Shown: positions 27,314-36,158 of the stretch, piece after piece
Layout: every line of letters starts with the position of its first letter
Position numbering within the stretch: position 1 is the stretch's first letter
Notes under the pieces: model-generated
What the model was told of the DNA's origin: nothing
Seen by the model: the letters and a program-made list of their open reading frames with translations, nothing else
Databases searched by the model: none
Program-made: the position numbers and the translations under genes
Assembly: GCA_036322835.1 (NCBI GenBank)
Contig: AP027304.1
Span: 2,914,001-2,978,000 of the forward strand
Reading direction: 5' to 3'
Origin: Tenuifilaceae bacterium CYCD
GTDB lineage: Bacteria; Bacteroidota; Bacteroidia; Bacteroidales; Tenuifilaceae
Length of the DNA: 64,000 nt

Positions 27314-27940
27314 ATGAAGTTACCCGAAAAAACTGTTGAAAGACTTAGCGAATACCGTAGGACACTGTACAATTGCCTCGCAAAAGGAAAAACACACATA
27401 TATTCACACGAACTTGCAGGTTTGCATAATATTACAGCGGTTCAGGTTCGCCGTGATTTGATGCTTATAGGCTATTCTAGCCTAAAAAAGAAAGGGTATG
27501 ATGCTCAGGAATTAATTAATGTTATAGGAACGTTAATTGATCATGAGGTGAGTTTAAATGTTGCTGTGGTTGGCATGGGGAATCTAGGTCGTGCTATAAC
27601 TTCCTATTTTAATGGAAAACGACCAAAGTTAAACATTGTCGCAGCATTCGATGTTGATGCAAACAAGGTGAATAGGGTAGTAGCTGGTGTGAACTGTTTT
27701 CACATGAAGGATCTCAGTGATGTGATAAAACGAAATAATATTTCTATCGCTATAATTGCGGCTCCACCCGATTCTGCCGCTAGCGTTGCTGAGGTGTTAG
27801 TTAATACTGGAATAAAAGGGATTCTAAATTTCACCACCGTGCCATTGAATGTTCCATCAACCGTTTTTTTGGAGGAGTACGATATGATTACTTCTATGGA
27901 AAAAGTTGCTTATTTTGTAAAACTAAGCGAATCGGTATAG
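27314..27940 (+). CDS. rex: redox-sensing transcriptional repressor Rex
   Basis: A 208-residue NADH-responsive repressor. N-terminal winged helix (about 1-80: KTVERLSEYRRTLYNCL and SHELAGLHNITAVQVRRDLMLIGY) and Rossmann domain (VAVVGMGNLGRAITSYF near 83-99), ending with the domain-swapped helix SMEKVAYFVKLSES. Rex leaves DNA when NADH is high. A matching operator lies before hydC, so it probably controls this cluster. It starts 61 bases after the hybrid kinase gene and is followed 14 bases later by ribF. Confidence 0.95.
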   Translation: MKLPEKTVERLSEYRRTLYNCLAKGKTHIYSHELAGLHNITAVQVRRDLMLIGYSSLKKKGYDAQELINVIGTLIDHEVSLNVAVVGMGNLGRAITSYFNGKRPKLNIVAAFDVDANKVNRVVAGVNCFHMKDLSDVIKRNNISIAIIAAPPDSAASVAEVLVNTGIKGILNFTTVPLNVPSTVFLEEYDMITSMEKVAYFVKLSESV

Positions 27941-27954
27941 TTTAGTTTATTCTG

Positions 27955-28899
27955 ATGAAAGTTCATTATGGTTTCGAGGATATAGAATCTATCAAAAACC
28001 CGGTAGTTACCACTGGATCTTTTGATGGTGTACATATTGGGCATAAAACAATCATCAATCGAATTAACGAGATTGCTCGGAACGTAGATGGGGAATCCGT
28101 TATCATTACGTTTTACCCGCACCCTCGGAAAGTTCTTTACCCGGAAACCGAGGGGCGAAAACTGATGTTTATCCTCTCTCAGCGCGAGAAAATAGAATTG
28201 CTTAGCAAGGCAGGTGTCGATCATTTGATCGTTGTGAAATTCACGTTAGAATTTTCAAAAGTATCATCGTTGGATTTTATCAAGAGATATTTGGTTGAAA
28301 AACTTCATGCAAAGTATATTGTTGTTGGATTTAATCACCATTTTGGACACAATCGTGAGGGTGATTACGACGAGTTGAAACAGCTAAGTTTGCTGTATGG
28401 CTTTGATGTAGAGGAAATCCCTGAACAGGATATTCAGCAGGAAACCGTTAGTTCAACTACGATTCGTAAATCATTACTCGAAGGGAGGATTCAAAGGGCC
28501 AACGCCTACTTGGATCATCAATACATTATTATAGGAGCGTTGGGAAAGGGAACGCATTTCTTTGAACAGGTCGAATTTCCTACTCTAACTGTTCAAATTG
28601 AAGAGTTGGGAAAGTTGATCCCTCCCGAAGGTGTTTACGCAGTTACGTTGGAATGGAACTCGGCTTCGTACCGGGCGATGGTCATAGTATGGTCCGAAAA
28701 GGCTAACTCGGACGAGTTTGAAGTTAGCAAACGGAATGTGGAAATACATATTCTTGATTTTGATAAGAAATTTTATAATCAGGATGCGAAACTGTATTTC
28801 CATAAACGAATTGCTGAAGAGGTTGATATATGTAATTTACAGCGGTTGAAATACCAATTGCTGGAAGCCGTAAAATCGGTGGATGAGTTAATTTTTTAA
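27955..28899 (+). CDS. ribF: bifunctional riboflavin kinase/FAD synthetase
   Basis: Turns riboflavin into FMN and FAD. The 314 residues have an N-terminal adenylyltransferase domain (TTGSFDGVHIGHKTII near 19-34; SSTTIRKSLLEGRIQRAN near 165) and a C-terminal kinase domain (about 185-310). The kinase motif is divergent: EFPTLTVQ in place of the usual PTAN. Its place between rex and hydG suggests supply of FMN for HydB, though ribF is also needed by the whole cell. Confidence 0.92.
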   Translation: MKVHYGFEDIESIKNPVVTTGSFDGVHIGHKTIINRINEIARNVDGESVIITFYPHPRKVLYPETEGRKLMFILSQREKIELLSKAGVDHLIVVKFTLEFSKVSSLDFIKRYLVEKLHAKYIVVGFNHHFGHNREGDYDELKQLSLLYGFDVEEIPEQDIQQETVSSTTIRKSLLEGRIQRANAYLDHQYIIIGALGKGTHFFEQVEFPTLTVQIEELGKLIPPEGVYAVTLEWNSASYRAMVIVWSEKANSDEFEVSKRNVEIHILDFDKKFYNQDAKLYFHKRIAEEVDICNLQRLKYQLLEAVKSVDELIF

Positions 28900-29227
28900 A
28901 ACTGATTTTTATCAAGCGTTCATATTGTTACTTTACTTTATTTTTGTGCAAATTTGTATCGAGTAATTGATGTGAATTAATTCTGTATCTGAGAAAGGAA
29001 AATGTTTGCTTTTGAGGATTCAGCTTGCAATCTGATCCAGAGGAAATTCTGATGGAAAAGAGAATCGAAAAATGGTACTTTTTTATCGTAAAAAAAGCAA
29101 TGTAATACATATATGCTTGCTTTATTTTAGTAGGTGCTATTTTTATATCTTGTGAAAGGATAAGTAATTCTCTCAGAATTTTGTGGGTAAGATTCTTAAA
29201 TGATTTTTTACTTTAATATCATATACC
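28900..29227. other. spacer upstream of hydG
   Basis: This 328-base AT-rich stretch holds no convincing gene. A -7-like box TATTTTTG (28939-28946) without a clear -33 box could serve hydG with a long leader. TTGTGAA near 29152 matches only half a Rex site, so control by Rex is not supported here. Confidence 0.4.
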
Positions 29228-30655
29228 ATGAAATTCAATCCAGAAAAGTATCGAATTCCCGATGAAAGGATGAAGCCATTCATCGATGCTGATGAGATAT
29301 GGGAATACATTAACAATGCTGAACCAACCAAGGAGCATGTCAGGGAAATAATTGCAAAATCGCTCGAAAAAAATAGACTGAACCTTGAGGAAGTGGCGGT
29401 TCTTGTAAACACAACAGATCCAGAACTTGTGGATGAGATTTTGCAAGGCGCAAGAACACTTAAAGAGCGTGTTTATGGGAACAGAATAGTATTATTTGCT
29501 CCTCTTTATATTGGAAATAAGTGCATTAATAACTGTAAATACTGCGGTTTTAGAGCTTCCAATAAAGATGCTGTTCGCGTAACTTTATCCGATGAGGATA
29601 TTGTTAAAGAAGTTGAGGCATTGGAGGATAATGGGCAAAAGCGATTAATATTGGTTTATGGCGAGCATACCAACTATTCGGCTGAATATATTGCTCATAC
29701 TGTTCGGCTGGTATACGATATAAAGAAAGGGAATGGCGAAATTCGTAGGGTGAATATTAATGCAGCACCGCTCGATACAGATGGTTTTAAAGTTGTGAAG
29801 GATGCTGGAATTGGCACATACCAAATATTTCAGGAAACTTATCATCCCGAGGCCTACTCATGGTATCATCCTTCAGGAAAGAAGAAGGATTTTGAGTGGC
29901 GATTAACTTCGCTCGATAGAGCCCAGGAAGCAGGCCTGGATGATGTGGGAATTGGCGTATTGTTTGGGTTGTACGATTGGCGTTTTGATGTTCTAGCGCT
30001 TGTTAGACATACAAATCACCTAGAGGCATGCTACAATGTTGGGCCACATACTATATCATTTCCGCGCATAAAGTCTGCTGCGGGACTTGATATAACCGAT
30101 AAATACTTTGTTTCCGACAATGATTTTGTAAAGTTAGTTGCAATACTTCGACTTGCAGTGCCTTATACAGGAATGATTCTAACTGCAAGAGAGCCCGTTC
30201 ATATTCGTCGTCAGGTTATTCAGTTTGGGGTATCGCAGATTGATGGAGGAACAAAACTTGAACTTGGTTCATACTCCGGAACAAGGAATGAGCAGCAAGA
30301 TCTGAATAAGGAGCAATTTCAAATAAATGATAATCGCTCGTTGGGTGAGATAATTGATGAGTTAATTGAGCATAATTATATCCCTTCGTTTTGTACGGCG
30401 TGTTACCGTTTAGGACGAACTGGTGAGCATTTTATGGAGTTTTCTGTGCCTGGTTTTATTAAAAGGTATTGTACTCCAAATGCTTTGCTCACCCTTACGG
30501 AGTACCTTGTGGATTATGCCAGTCCAGAGGTACAGCAAAAAGGTTATACGTTGATAAACAAAACACTAGTTGATTTGAATGGACATCAGAATACCGATGA
30601 GATAAAACGAAGAATTGAAAGGATAAAGGTCGGTGAGCGTGACTTATACTTCTAG
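29228..30655 (+). CDS. hydG: [FeFe]-hydrogenase maturase HydG
   Basis: A radical SAM tyrosine lyase that makes the CO and CN ligands of the H-cluster. The 475 residues have the usual length. The radical SAM cluster binds C99, C103 and C106 (CINNCKYCGF), and the C-terminal auxiliary cluster region shows CTACYRLGRTGEHFMEF. It serves HydA and the two sensory hydrogenases encoded just upstream. It ends two bases before a long bidirectional terminator. Confidence 0.97.
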   Translation: MKFNPEKYRIPDERMKPFIDADEIWEYINNAEPTKEHVREIIAKSLEKNRLNLEEVAVLVNTTDPELVDEILQGARTLKERVYGNRIVLFAPLYIGNKCINNCKYCGFRASNKDAVRVTLSDEDIVKEVEALEDNGQKRLILVYGEHTNYSAEYIAHTVRLVYDIKKGNGEIRRVNINAAPLDTDGFKVVKDAGIGTYQIFQETYHPEAYSWYHPSGKKKDFEWRLTSLDRAQEAGLDDVGIGVLFGLYDWRFDVLALVRHTNHLEACYNVGPHTISFPRIKSAAGLDITDKYFVSDNDFVKLVAILRLAVPYTGMILTAREPVHIRRQVIQFGVSQIDGGTKLELGSYSGTRNEQQDLNKEQFQINDNRSLGEIIDELIEHNYIPSFCTACYRLGRTGEHFMEFSVPGFIKRYCTPNALLTLTEYLVDYASPEVQQKGYTLINKTLVDLNGHQNTDEIKRRIERIKVGERDLYF

Positions 30656-30656
30656 C

Positions 30657-30700
30657 AAAAAGAAACAAGGATTAACACATGTTAATCCTTGTTTCTTTTT
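30657..30700. terminator. 20-bp bidirectional terminator between hydG and the convergent gene
   Basis: A perfect 20-bp stem with loop ACAT; the outer parts are A-rich and T-rich (AAAAAGAAACAAGG.../...CCTTGTTTCTTTTT). It ends hydG on the plus strand and the propeller/metallopeptidase gene on the minus strand, whose stop codon (30701-30699) lies at its edge. Confidence 0.92.
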
Positions 30701-33700
30701 ACCAGCCGGGCAAGAAATTAATGCCCCAATTTGCCGATTTAAATCCTCCGAGCTGGAACGGAATGGCATAGTATGGTTCCAGTACAAGCATCCCGAACAG
30801 ATTTATTCTAAAACTTATGCCTGTGCTTACAAATGGGATTCGTTGATTCGAATTTTCGGGAGACCATTTTAATGTTGGCTTATAATCTTTTGTCCAGGCA
30901 ATACCTGCATCGGCAAATACCGCCAACTCGGTATAGAATGCGCTAGATTTAAATACAGCTAATCTATGAGGGCCTGTGAATGGTAAACGAATTTCAAAAT
31001 TTACTATGGCCATTTGATCACCTGTCAGTTGGTCAATATTTACGTTCCCGCTTTGATCGTAATCAATAAAAGCATTGCTATCGTAACCCCGAACGTACCA
31101 TGGATATCCGATGTAGAGAGGATAGAGTAGGCTGTCGGAAACCGCATTTCCAAATCGTCCATAGTATATTCCGCGCATGGCGAAACTTACGGGTTTCACA
31201 AAAATATATTTTCTAATATCAACTAATCCACCCCAGTAGTTGTAGTCTCCGAATGTTCTATCGGCTTGTAATCTAATTCTATTTCCACGCATGGGTGATG
31301 CAATTCCAAAATCAGAATTGTCATAAACATAAGCGATGTTCGTACGTTGTAGCCAAAAACCAGGGGGGACATTTCCTTTTCTCTTGTCTGTATAGGAGTA
31401 GTAATATTCGTTATCATTAAAATTATACTTGTAATAATCGGAGTAAACGTCAATTTTGTAATAATAGCGTGAAATTGATGAATTAACTTCAAACCTTTGT
31501 GTTTGGGATAGTGGAAAGTAGCATGCTCCTCCCATTGAGGATTCAAACATCCTAATTAAATAATAGTAGTCGTCTCGAATATAAGGAGTTCCATTTCTAT
31601 TAATTGAATCTTGATTATTAACAAATTGACCAAGAGAATAAGGTATGTGAGATAGTGTTAAGCCCCAAGTGATATATTTTTTTTGCTGCAAGTACGTTAC
31701 TTGACCGCCAAAGTCCCAAATTTCGCCATTCAATGCAAGGCCTGTGTAAATCATATTGCTGCCGGTTATGTCGCTGAATAGCATCTCAACTCCACCAGAC
31801 ATGCCTGTTCCATAAGCGCTAGTGCTAACGCCCATTCCAATGTTGGAGATATAGTCGAGTTTGAATTTTGGCTTAAAACCAACATGTTTCAAGGAGTCCT
31901 TTAAATTTTCGGGTAAACTTTTGTTGGCTAGGTTTTTATCTACCAAACCTTCGGTAGCTCTATTAAGTGGAGGCAGTATTGATGCGCTAAAATCGACTAT
32001 ATACGGATCAACTTTTACAGGCTTAAAATCTACTGTATCTGCAGTGTAAATTGAGTATTTGCTATTATAGTAATGCGAATAGCAAACTTCATCGGATTCA
32101 TGGGCAACGCTCATGGCTGGTGCTAACGGTGTTATACCCGATATTCCGGTAAGAATTCGAGTTAAGCGATACATCTCATTGGTTTTTGTATCAAACTTGA
32201 AAAGATTCCTGTAACCATCTGAATTTGATAAAAAGTAGATATTATGTCCATCGCCTGAGAACATTGGGTTTAAATTATCGGCACTTGGAAAAATTTCAAA
32301 TACTTTAATGCTATTGTCCGATATATTTAGAGTGGCAATATTGTATCCAACTTCGGTATTATTCGAAATATCACGAGGTGATGGTTTATCGGTTGAGTAA
32401 ACAATCTGAGTTCCGTTGGGCGACCATGCTGGGTGAATGTTGGCCCAAGGATCATGCGTGAGTTGGGTAACAAGCCGCGTTTTTATGTTGATCATGTATA
32501 GATCGTTAATGCCGTTTACAAGGCCAGAAACAACGATGTTTTCTCCATCGGGCGACCATGCTGGGTAGTTGAACGAAGGAACTCCTGGAATTGAAAACTC
32601 ATTCACGAGTTTATCATCAAACGCATCTACAATTAGTATTTTATTTTTGCCTTTGCTAAAAGCAATAAAGGCAAATTGTCGGCTATCGGGCGACCAGGTT
32701 CCTGCTGATTCAAGAAAATTCAACGCATCAATTTCGTTGTCGTGAACAATGCTTGATAACCTTCGGATTATTTTTCCGCTTGTTGCATGTGCCAAATAGA
32801 GATCTATGGAGAATAGATCTTTCTCGGAATAAAATGCCACATATCGTCCATCGGGGCTTACTGCGGGTGATATGTTAAGTTCTCCGGCATTGCGCTCGAA
32901 AAGAATTCTTGTCCCCGAAGGATCTTCAACGCTGTCAGGCATTATGCCTTTAAAATAATCGTAGTATACAGATTTCCATAGTTCTGAGAAAGATTTTTCG
33001 GTTAGCCCAACATACTTTATAAGCGCAAAATTGTATCCTCGCTTTGCGGTTTCTTTAAATATTGGATTTATCAAACTATCGCCAAATGTTCTACCTATGA
33101 ACGACCAATAGGCATGACCCCACCGGTATGGAAAGTATTTATTGGGGTAGAAGGTCATATCCTCCAACGTTGGGAATTGGTCGTTTAAAACAGCATCCCT
33201 CATCCACATGGCTGTTTGATAATCATATGTTCCTAACGATAGATATTCCGCCATACCTTCAACCATCCAAAGGGGCAAATTCCTTACCGAGTTTAATGAT
33301 GTGGAATCGCCTGTGATTAGTGAGTTGTACTGAAATGCGTGAACTAATTCATGCCCCATTACATGATTTGTTTGGTTCCAGGTCTCGGTAAGCGGAAATA
33401 CAACCCTGTTTTTAAGAGCCTCTGTAACACCACCAGTTCCAACCCCAATTGATTCGGAAATTGCCGTGGTTTGCTGAAAATCGGCATGGTTATCGTATAT
33501 AAGAATTGGATTCCGTTTATCAATCGAATCTCTGAAAACCTGGTAATGCCGGTCATACCATTTTTCAGCAGAAAGCGATAGTTTATTCAGTAAACTGTCA
33601 TTTTTAAGGTAATGATAAATCTCGAAGTTAGGCGTTTGGTATACGTCGAATTTAAATCTTTTGTAAATGGGCTTGTTTCTGCCAAAATATTGTGCTTGTA

Positions 33701-33767
33701 CTTGAGAGGTTGCGAAGGTTAGTAATAGTAATGCCGATCCAATCTTGTAAGCGATATGTTTAGCCAT
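30699..33767 (-). CDS. secreted PD40 propeller protein with metallopeptidase-like domain and outer-membrane barrel
   Basis: About 1,022 residues. A signal peptide (MAKHIAYKIGSALLLLTFA...VQAQ) favours the start at 33767; an ATG at 33785 is in frame. A peptidase-MA-like region follows, with HELVH (about 139-143) and a downstream WMVEGMAEYL glutamate, the gluzincin pattern. TolB/PD40 propeller blades cover about 280-560 (AVSPDGRYVAFYS, AWSPDGENIVV, AWSPNGTQIVYS). The last 350 residues read as an outer-membrane beta barrel of BamA/D15-like type, rich in aromatic strands and ending GGFKSANWGINFLPGW. The role is unknown; it probably acts at the outer membrane. Confidence 0.8.
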   Translation of the reverse strand: MAKHIAYKIGSALLLLTFATSQVQAQYFGRNKPIYKRFKFDVYQTPNFEIYHYLKNDSLLNKLSLSAEKWYDRHYQVFRDSIDKRNPILIYDNHADFQQTTAISESIGVGTGGVTEALKNRVVFPLTETWNQTNHVMGHELVHAFQYNSLITGDSTSLNSVRNLPLWMVEGMAEYLSLGTYDYQTAMWMRDAVLNDQFPTLEDMTFYPNKYFPYRWGHAYWSFIGRTFGDSLINPIFKETAKRGYNFALIKYVGLTEKSFSELWKSVYYDYFKGIMPDSVEDPSGTRILFERNAGELNISPAVSPDGRYVAFYSEKDLFSIDLYLAHATSGKIIRRLSSIVHDNEIDALNFLESAGTWSPDSRQFAFIAFSKGKNKILIVDAFDDKLVNEFSIPGVPSFNYPAWSPDGENIVVSGLVNGINDLYMINIKTRLVTQLTHDPWANIHPAWSPNGTQIVYSTDKPSPRDISNNTEVGYNIATLNISDNSIKVFEIFPSADNLNPMFSGDGHNIYFLSNSDGYRNLFKFDTKTNEMYRLTRILTGISGITPLAPAMSVAHESDEVCYSHYYNSKYSIYTADTVDFKPVKVDPYIVDFSASILPPLNRATEGLVDKNLANKSLPENLKDSLKHVGFKPKFKLDYISNIGMGVSTSAYGTGMSGGVEMLFSDITGSNMIYTGLALNGEIWDFGGQVTYLQQKKYITWGLTLSHIPYSLGQFVNNQDSINRNGTPYIRDDYYYLIRMFESSMGGACYFPLSQTQRFEVNSSISRYYYKIDVYSDYYKYNFNDNEYYYSYTDKRKGNVPPGFWLQRTNIAYVYDNSDFGIASPMRGNRIRLQADRTFGDYNYWGGLVDIRKYIFVKPVSFAMRGIYYGRFGNAVSDSLLYPLYIGYPWYVRGYDSNAFIDYDQSGNVNIDQLTGDQMAIVNFEIRLPFTGPHRLAVFKSSAFYTELAVFADAGIAWTKDYKPTLKWSPENSNQRIPFVSTGISFRINLFGMLVLEPYYAIPFQLGGFKSANWGINFLPGW

Positions 33768-34038
33768 AATACAACAATTATTCAACCATTAAGATTTGTG
33801 AATTGGATTAAATACTTGAATAAAGTAACTAAAATAACAATTTCCGAAAAGTAATGTTTATTAGCAAAAATCACACCATAACGTGATATTTTATTTTCTA
33901 TAATTTGCCAGAATTAATAATGTAGATCCGATTTTGTGAGCCTTTGACTTTTTAAACGCTTGTTGCAATGCATCTAAGGATTGTTGTTATTTAATGAAAA
34001 ATATTGTAATTTTAATTGAAACCAAAAAGTATACAGTT

Positions 34039-34293
34039 ATGGCTGAAAATCTAACCGTTTTAGGCATTAAAATCGAAGACCGAATTAAGGAGGCTGGTGA
34101 GGTTCAGAAGGTTCTCACAAAATTTGGCTGTTCTATCAAAACTCGATTAGGACTTCATGAAGTATCCAGTGATTTTTGCAGCACATCGGGGTTGATTATT
34201 CTGGAATTAACTGGCCCTAAGGATGATCAGGTTGAGTTGCACAATTCGTTGCAAAAAATTGCAGGAGTTGTAATTCGAAAAATGGAATTTTAA
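34039..34293 (+). CDS. TM1266-like iron-only hydrogenase system regulator
   Basis: A small protein of 84 residues (start MAENLTVLGIKIEDR; an upstream in-frame ATG at 33994 would add 15 unlikely residues). The pattern VLGIKIEDR, then VLTKFGCSIKTRLGLHE, LIILELTG, and LHNSLQKIAGVVIRKMEF fits the ACT-like TM1266 family (TIGR03959), found beside HydEFG genes in many anaerobes. The molecular role is unproven. Its position between hydG and hydE supports the call. No other part of the hydrogenase system touches it directly. Confidence 0.75.
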   Translation: MAENLTVLGIKIEDRIKEAGEVQKVLTKFGCSIKTRLGLHEVSSDFCSTSGLIILELTGPKDDQVELHNSLQKIAGVVIRKMEF

Positions 34294-34301
34294 AACGACT
34301 G

Positions 34302-35288
34302 TTAGAAACTATTAACGGAACTATTTCTGCTATCGTTAGGAATTAGTTCCGTTTGTGTTATAAAATCTTGCGATAGATTGTCGGACGTGAAGTCATTCAG
34401 TTCAATAGGCTTAATAACATACATTACACCGATTAGCGAAACGAACGCTGAAATAAAGTAGAAAATTAAACTTAGTGCAACACAAACTTCTGGTTGCGAA
34501 CCAATTAAATTTGCCCCGATAACGAACGCCATTTCTCGCGCACCAATTCCTCCAACTGTGAATGGTATTACAGAAACCAACGATGAAACAAGGAATAGCA
34601 TTAAATATGCTTGAACATTACTTCTAATTCCTATTGAAAGCAAAATAAATGTGGCGCTTACCAATTGTAACGATTGTATTGTTAATGATTTGTAGAGCAC
34701 TTTTTTCCATATTACTAAATATTCTCTAAAGAATAACCGATTGAAAACTATGTAGCCAAAGGGGGCAAGAATAATGAAAAAAAGAGTGTAGTACTTATAT
34801 TTTATATGAAGCGGGACAACTGCAAATAAAACAACAGTAAGTACTGCAACCGCAATTAGCCCTGATAGTCTATCGTTAAAAAGAGCCCAGAATATTTTTC
34901 GATGTTTAACCTTGTAACGTTTGCTTAGTACAATAACCTTATATCCATCGCCACCTATTCCTCCCGGAAGAAATAGGTTGTAAAACATTCCAAGCAAATA
35001 TAGTTTGAGGTTGTTCCTTTTGCCAATATTCAACTTAATAACTTCAAAAAAGTTGAATAGACGGGATGATGCTATGATTTGAGAACAAAAAAAGGCTGCT
35101 ATTGCGGGAATCAGTAGCCATAGATTTGCCTTTTTGTACAGGTCTAAAACTTGCTTAGTCTCAATTTTGCTAAAAACCCAATATAGCAATGCAAGGGTTA
35201 CTGTTACTTTAATGAATGTTTTCAGAAAAGATTTTTGCCAACCTTTCAACGCCATGTTTAGTTTCCTTTTTGACACAGATTTATGCAT
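34302..35288 (-). CDS. YbhN/LPG-synthase-TM-like integral membrane protein
   Basis: A 328-residue protein with about eight hydrophobic helices, of the UPF0104/lysylphosphatidylglycerol synthase transmembrane family (flippase-like). Family marks are LPGGIGGDGYKVIVLSKRY (about 102-120) and the later FTVGGIGAREMAFVIG (about 243-258). There is no soluble aminoacyl-transferase domain, so lysyl-lipid synthesis is unlikely; a lipid-linked transport or glycolipid role is possible. Codon 12 is an alternative start. Confidence 0.85.
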   Translation of the reverse strand: MHKSVSKRKLNMALKGWQKSFLKTFIKVTVTLALLYWVFSKIETKQVLDLYKKANLWLLIPAIAAFFCSQIIASSRLFNFFEVIKLNIGKRNNLKLYLLGMFYNLFLPGGIGGDGYKVIVLSKRYKVKHRKIFWALFNDRLSGLIAVAVLTVVLFAVVPLHIKYKYYTLFFIILAPFGYIVFNRLFFREYLVIWKKVLYKSLTIQSLQLVSATFILLSIGIRSNVQAYLMLFLVSSLVSVIPFTVGGIGAREMAFVIGANLIGSQPEVCVALSLIFYFISAFVSLIGVMYVIKPIELNDFTSDNLSQDFITQTELIPNDSRNSSVNSF

Positions 35289-35344
35289 TCAAATTTTTCG
35301 AAGCGCAAAAGTAGAATAAATATATTATGTGCAAATTATTTTGA

Positions 35345-35375
35345 ATAAAAAACTCCCAATTATGTTGGGAGTTTT
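35345..35375 (-). terminator. intrinsic terminator of the hydE/LiaF-like operon
   Basis: An 11-bp perfect stem (AAAACTCCCAA/TTGGGAGTTTT, arms 35349-35359 and 35365-35375, 5-base loop). It lies 25 bases past the stop of the LiaF-like gene, with further T residues on the minus strand. Confidence 0.8.
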
Positions 35376-35399
35376 CTGCTGCATCTAGTTAGATGATAT

Positions 35400-36119
35400 T
35401 TAGAAACTTTTAATATCGGCGCCTCCGAAAAGTACTAGTCCTTTAATAACTAGTTCGGGTGATGATTGGGTGTCGCTTTGTGCACTTAGCTTTCGTTTAT
35501 CGGATATGCCTCCAAATATTGAAACAACATCAATTTTTACTTTCCAATCCGATGGAATCAACAATTTTGATCCTCCAAATATGCATAGTATTTCAATGTA
35601 ATTGACTCCTGGCGCTAACTTGGCCTCGGACAAATCAATTGTAGATCCTCCAAAAACATTAGTAATTCTGCCTCCTTGGAAGTTTTGAGAGTTGATTCGT
35701 TGTTCCGATCCTCCGAATACCGATAGGTCATCAATGTAATCGTCTTTACTTTCGAATTTATTGAATGATTTATTTTTATATTTACCATGCCTGCTGAATA
35801 TCAGCGAAAATCCAAGTACAAGTAAAATTGCTGGCCAAAATAGGCGTCGGAAACTAACCGGAAAGTCGTAATACTTTGCAATAAGAAAGAATGCACCAAC
35901 TGCAATAAGCGATAAACCAAAAGTTTTAGATTCATGTTTGGCAACAAGAATAAGTCCAATTACAATAAGCAGTGTTTGCCACGTGAAAATGTAATGGTTC
36001 CATGGAATACAGTAAAAGTTGAAGTTGTCAATTAATATTAGCCCAGCCAGGGCAATTAACAGTACCCCAATAATCACTCTTGTTGGATTAATCTTAGGAG
36101 AGTTTTCAATTTTTTCCAT
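35400..36119 (-). CDS. LiaF-like membrane protein
   Basis: A 239-residue protein. About four transmembrane helices (12-125) are followed by a cytosolic beta-rich domain with five repeats of the VFGGS type (VFGGSEQ, VFGGST, IFGGSK, IFGGIS, LFGGAD). This is the LiaI/LiaF transmembrane plus DUF2154-like layout; LiaF in Firmicutes senses envelope stress, but no LiaRS pair is present here. It starts 39 bases after hydE ends and probably shares its transcript; a functional tie to hydrogenase is not evident. Confidence 0.8.
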   Translation of the reverse strand: MEKIENSPKINPTRVIIGVLLIALAGLILIDNFNFYCIPWNHYIFTWQTLLIVIGLILVAKHESKTFGLSLIAVGAFFLIAKYYDFPVSFRRLFWPAILLVLGFSLIFSRHGKYKNKSFNKFESKDDYIDDLSVFGGSEQRINSQNFQGGRITNVFGGSTIDLSEAKLAPGVNYIEILCIFGGSKLLIPSDWKVKIDVVSIFGGISDKRKLSAQSDTQSSPELVIKGLVLFGGADIKSF

Positions 36120-36158
36120 TCCTTTTCAGATTAGTTTTTTGTTAAAGTTAAAGAATTA

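Noticed and set aside
28928-29110. 60-codon minus-strand frame upstream of hydG
   Set aside because: No recognisable protein pattern, AT-biased composition, and it lies in a spacer where a hydG leader is expected.
34302-35288. Lysylphosphatidylglycerol synthase (antimicrobial peptide resistance)
   Set aside because: Only the membrane part is present; the soluble aminoacyl-transferase domain needed for lipid lysylation is absent.
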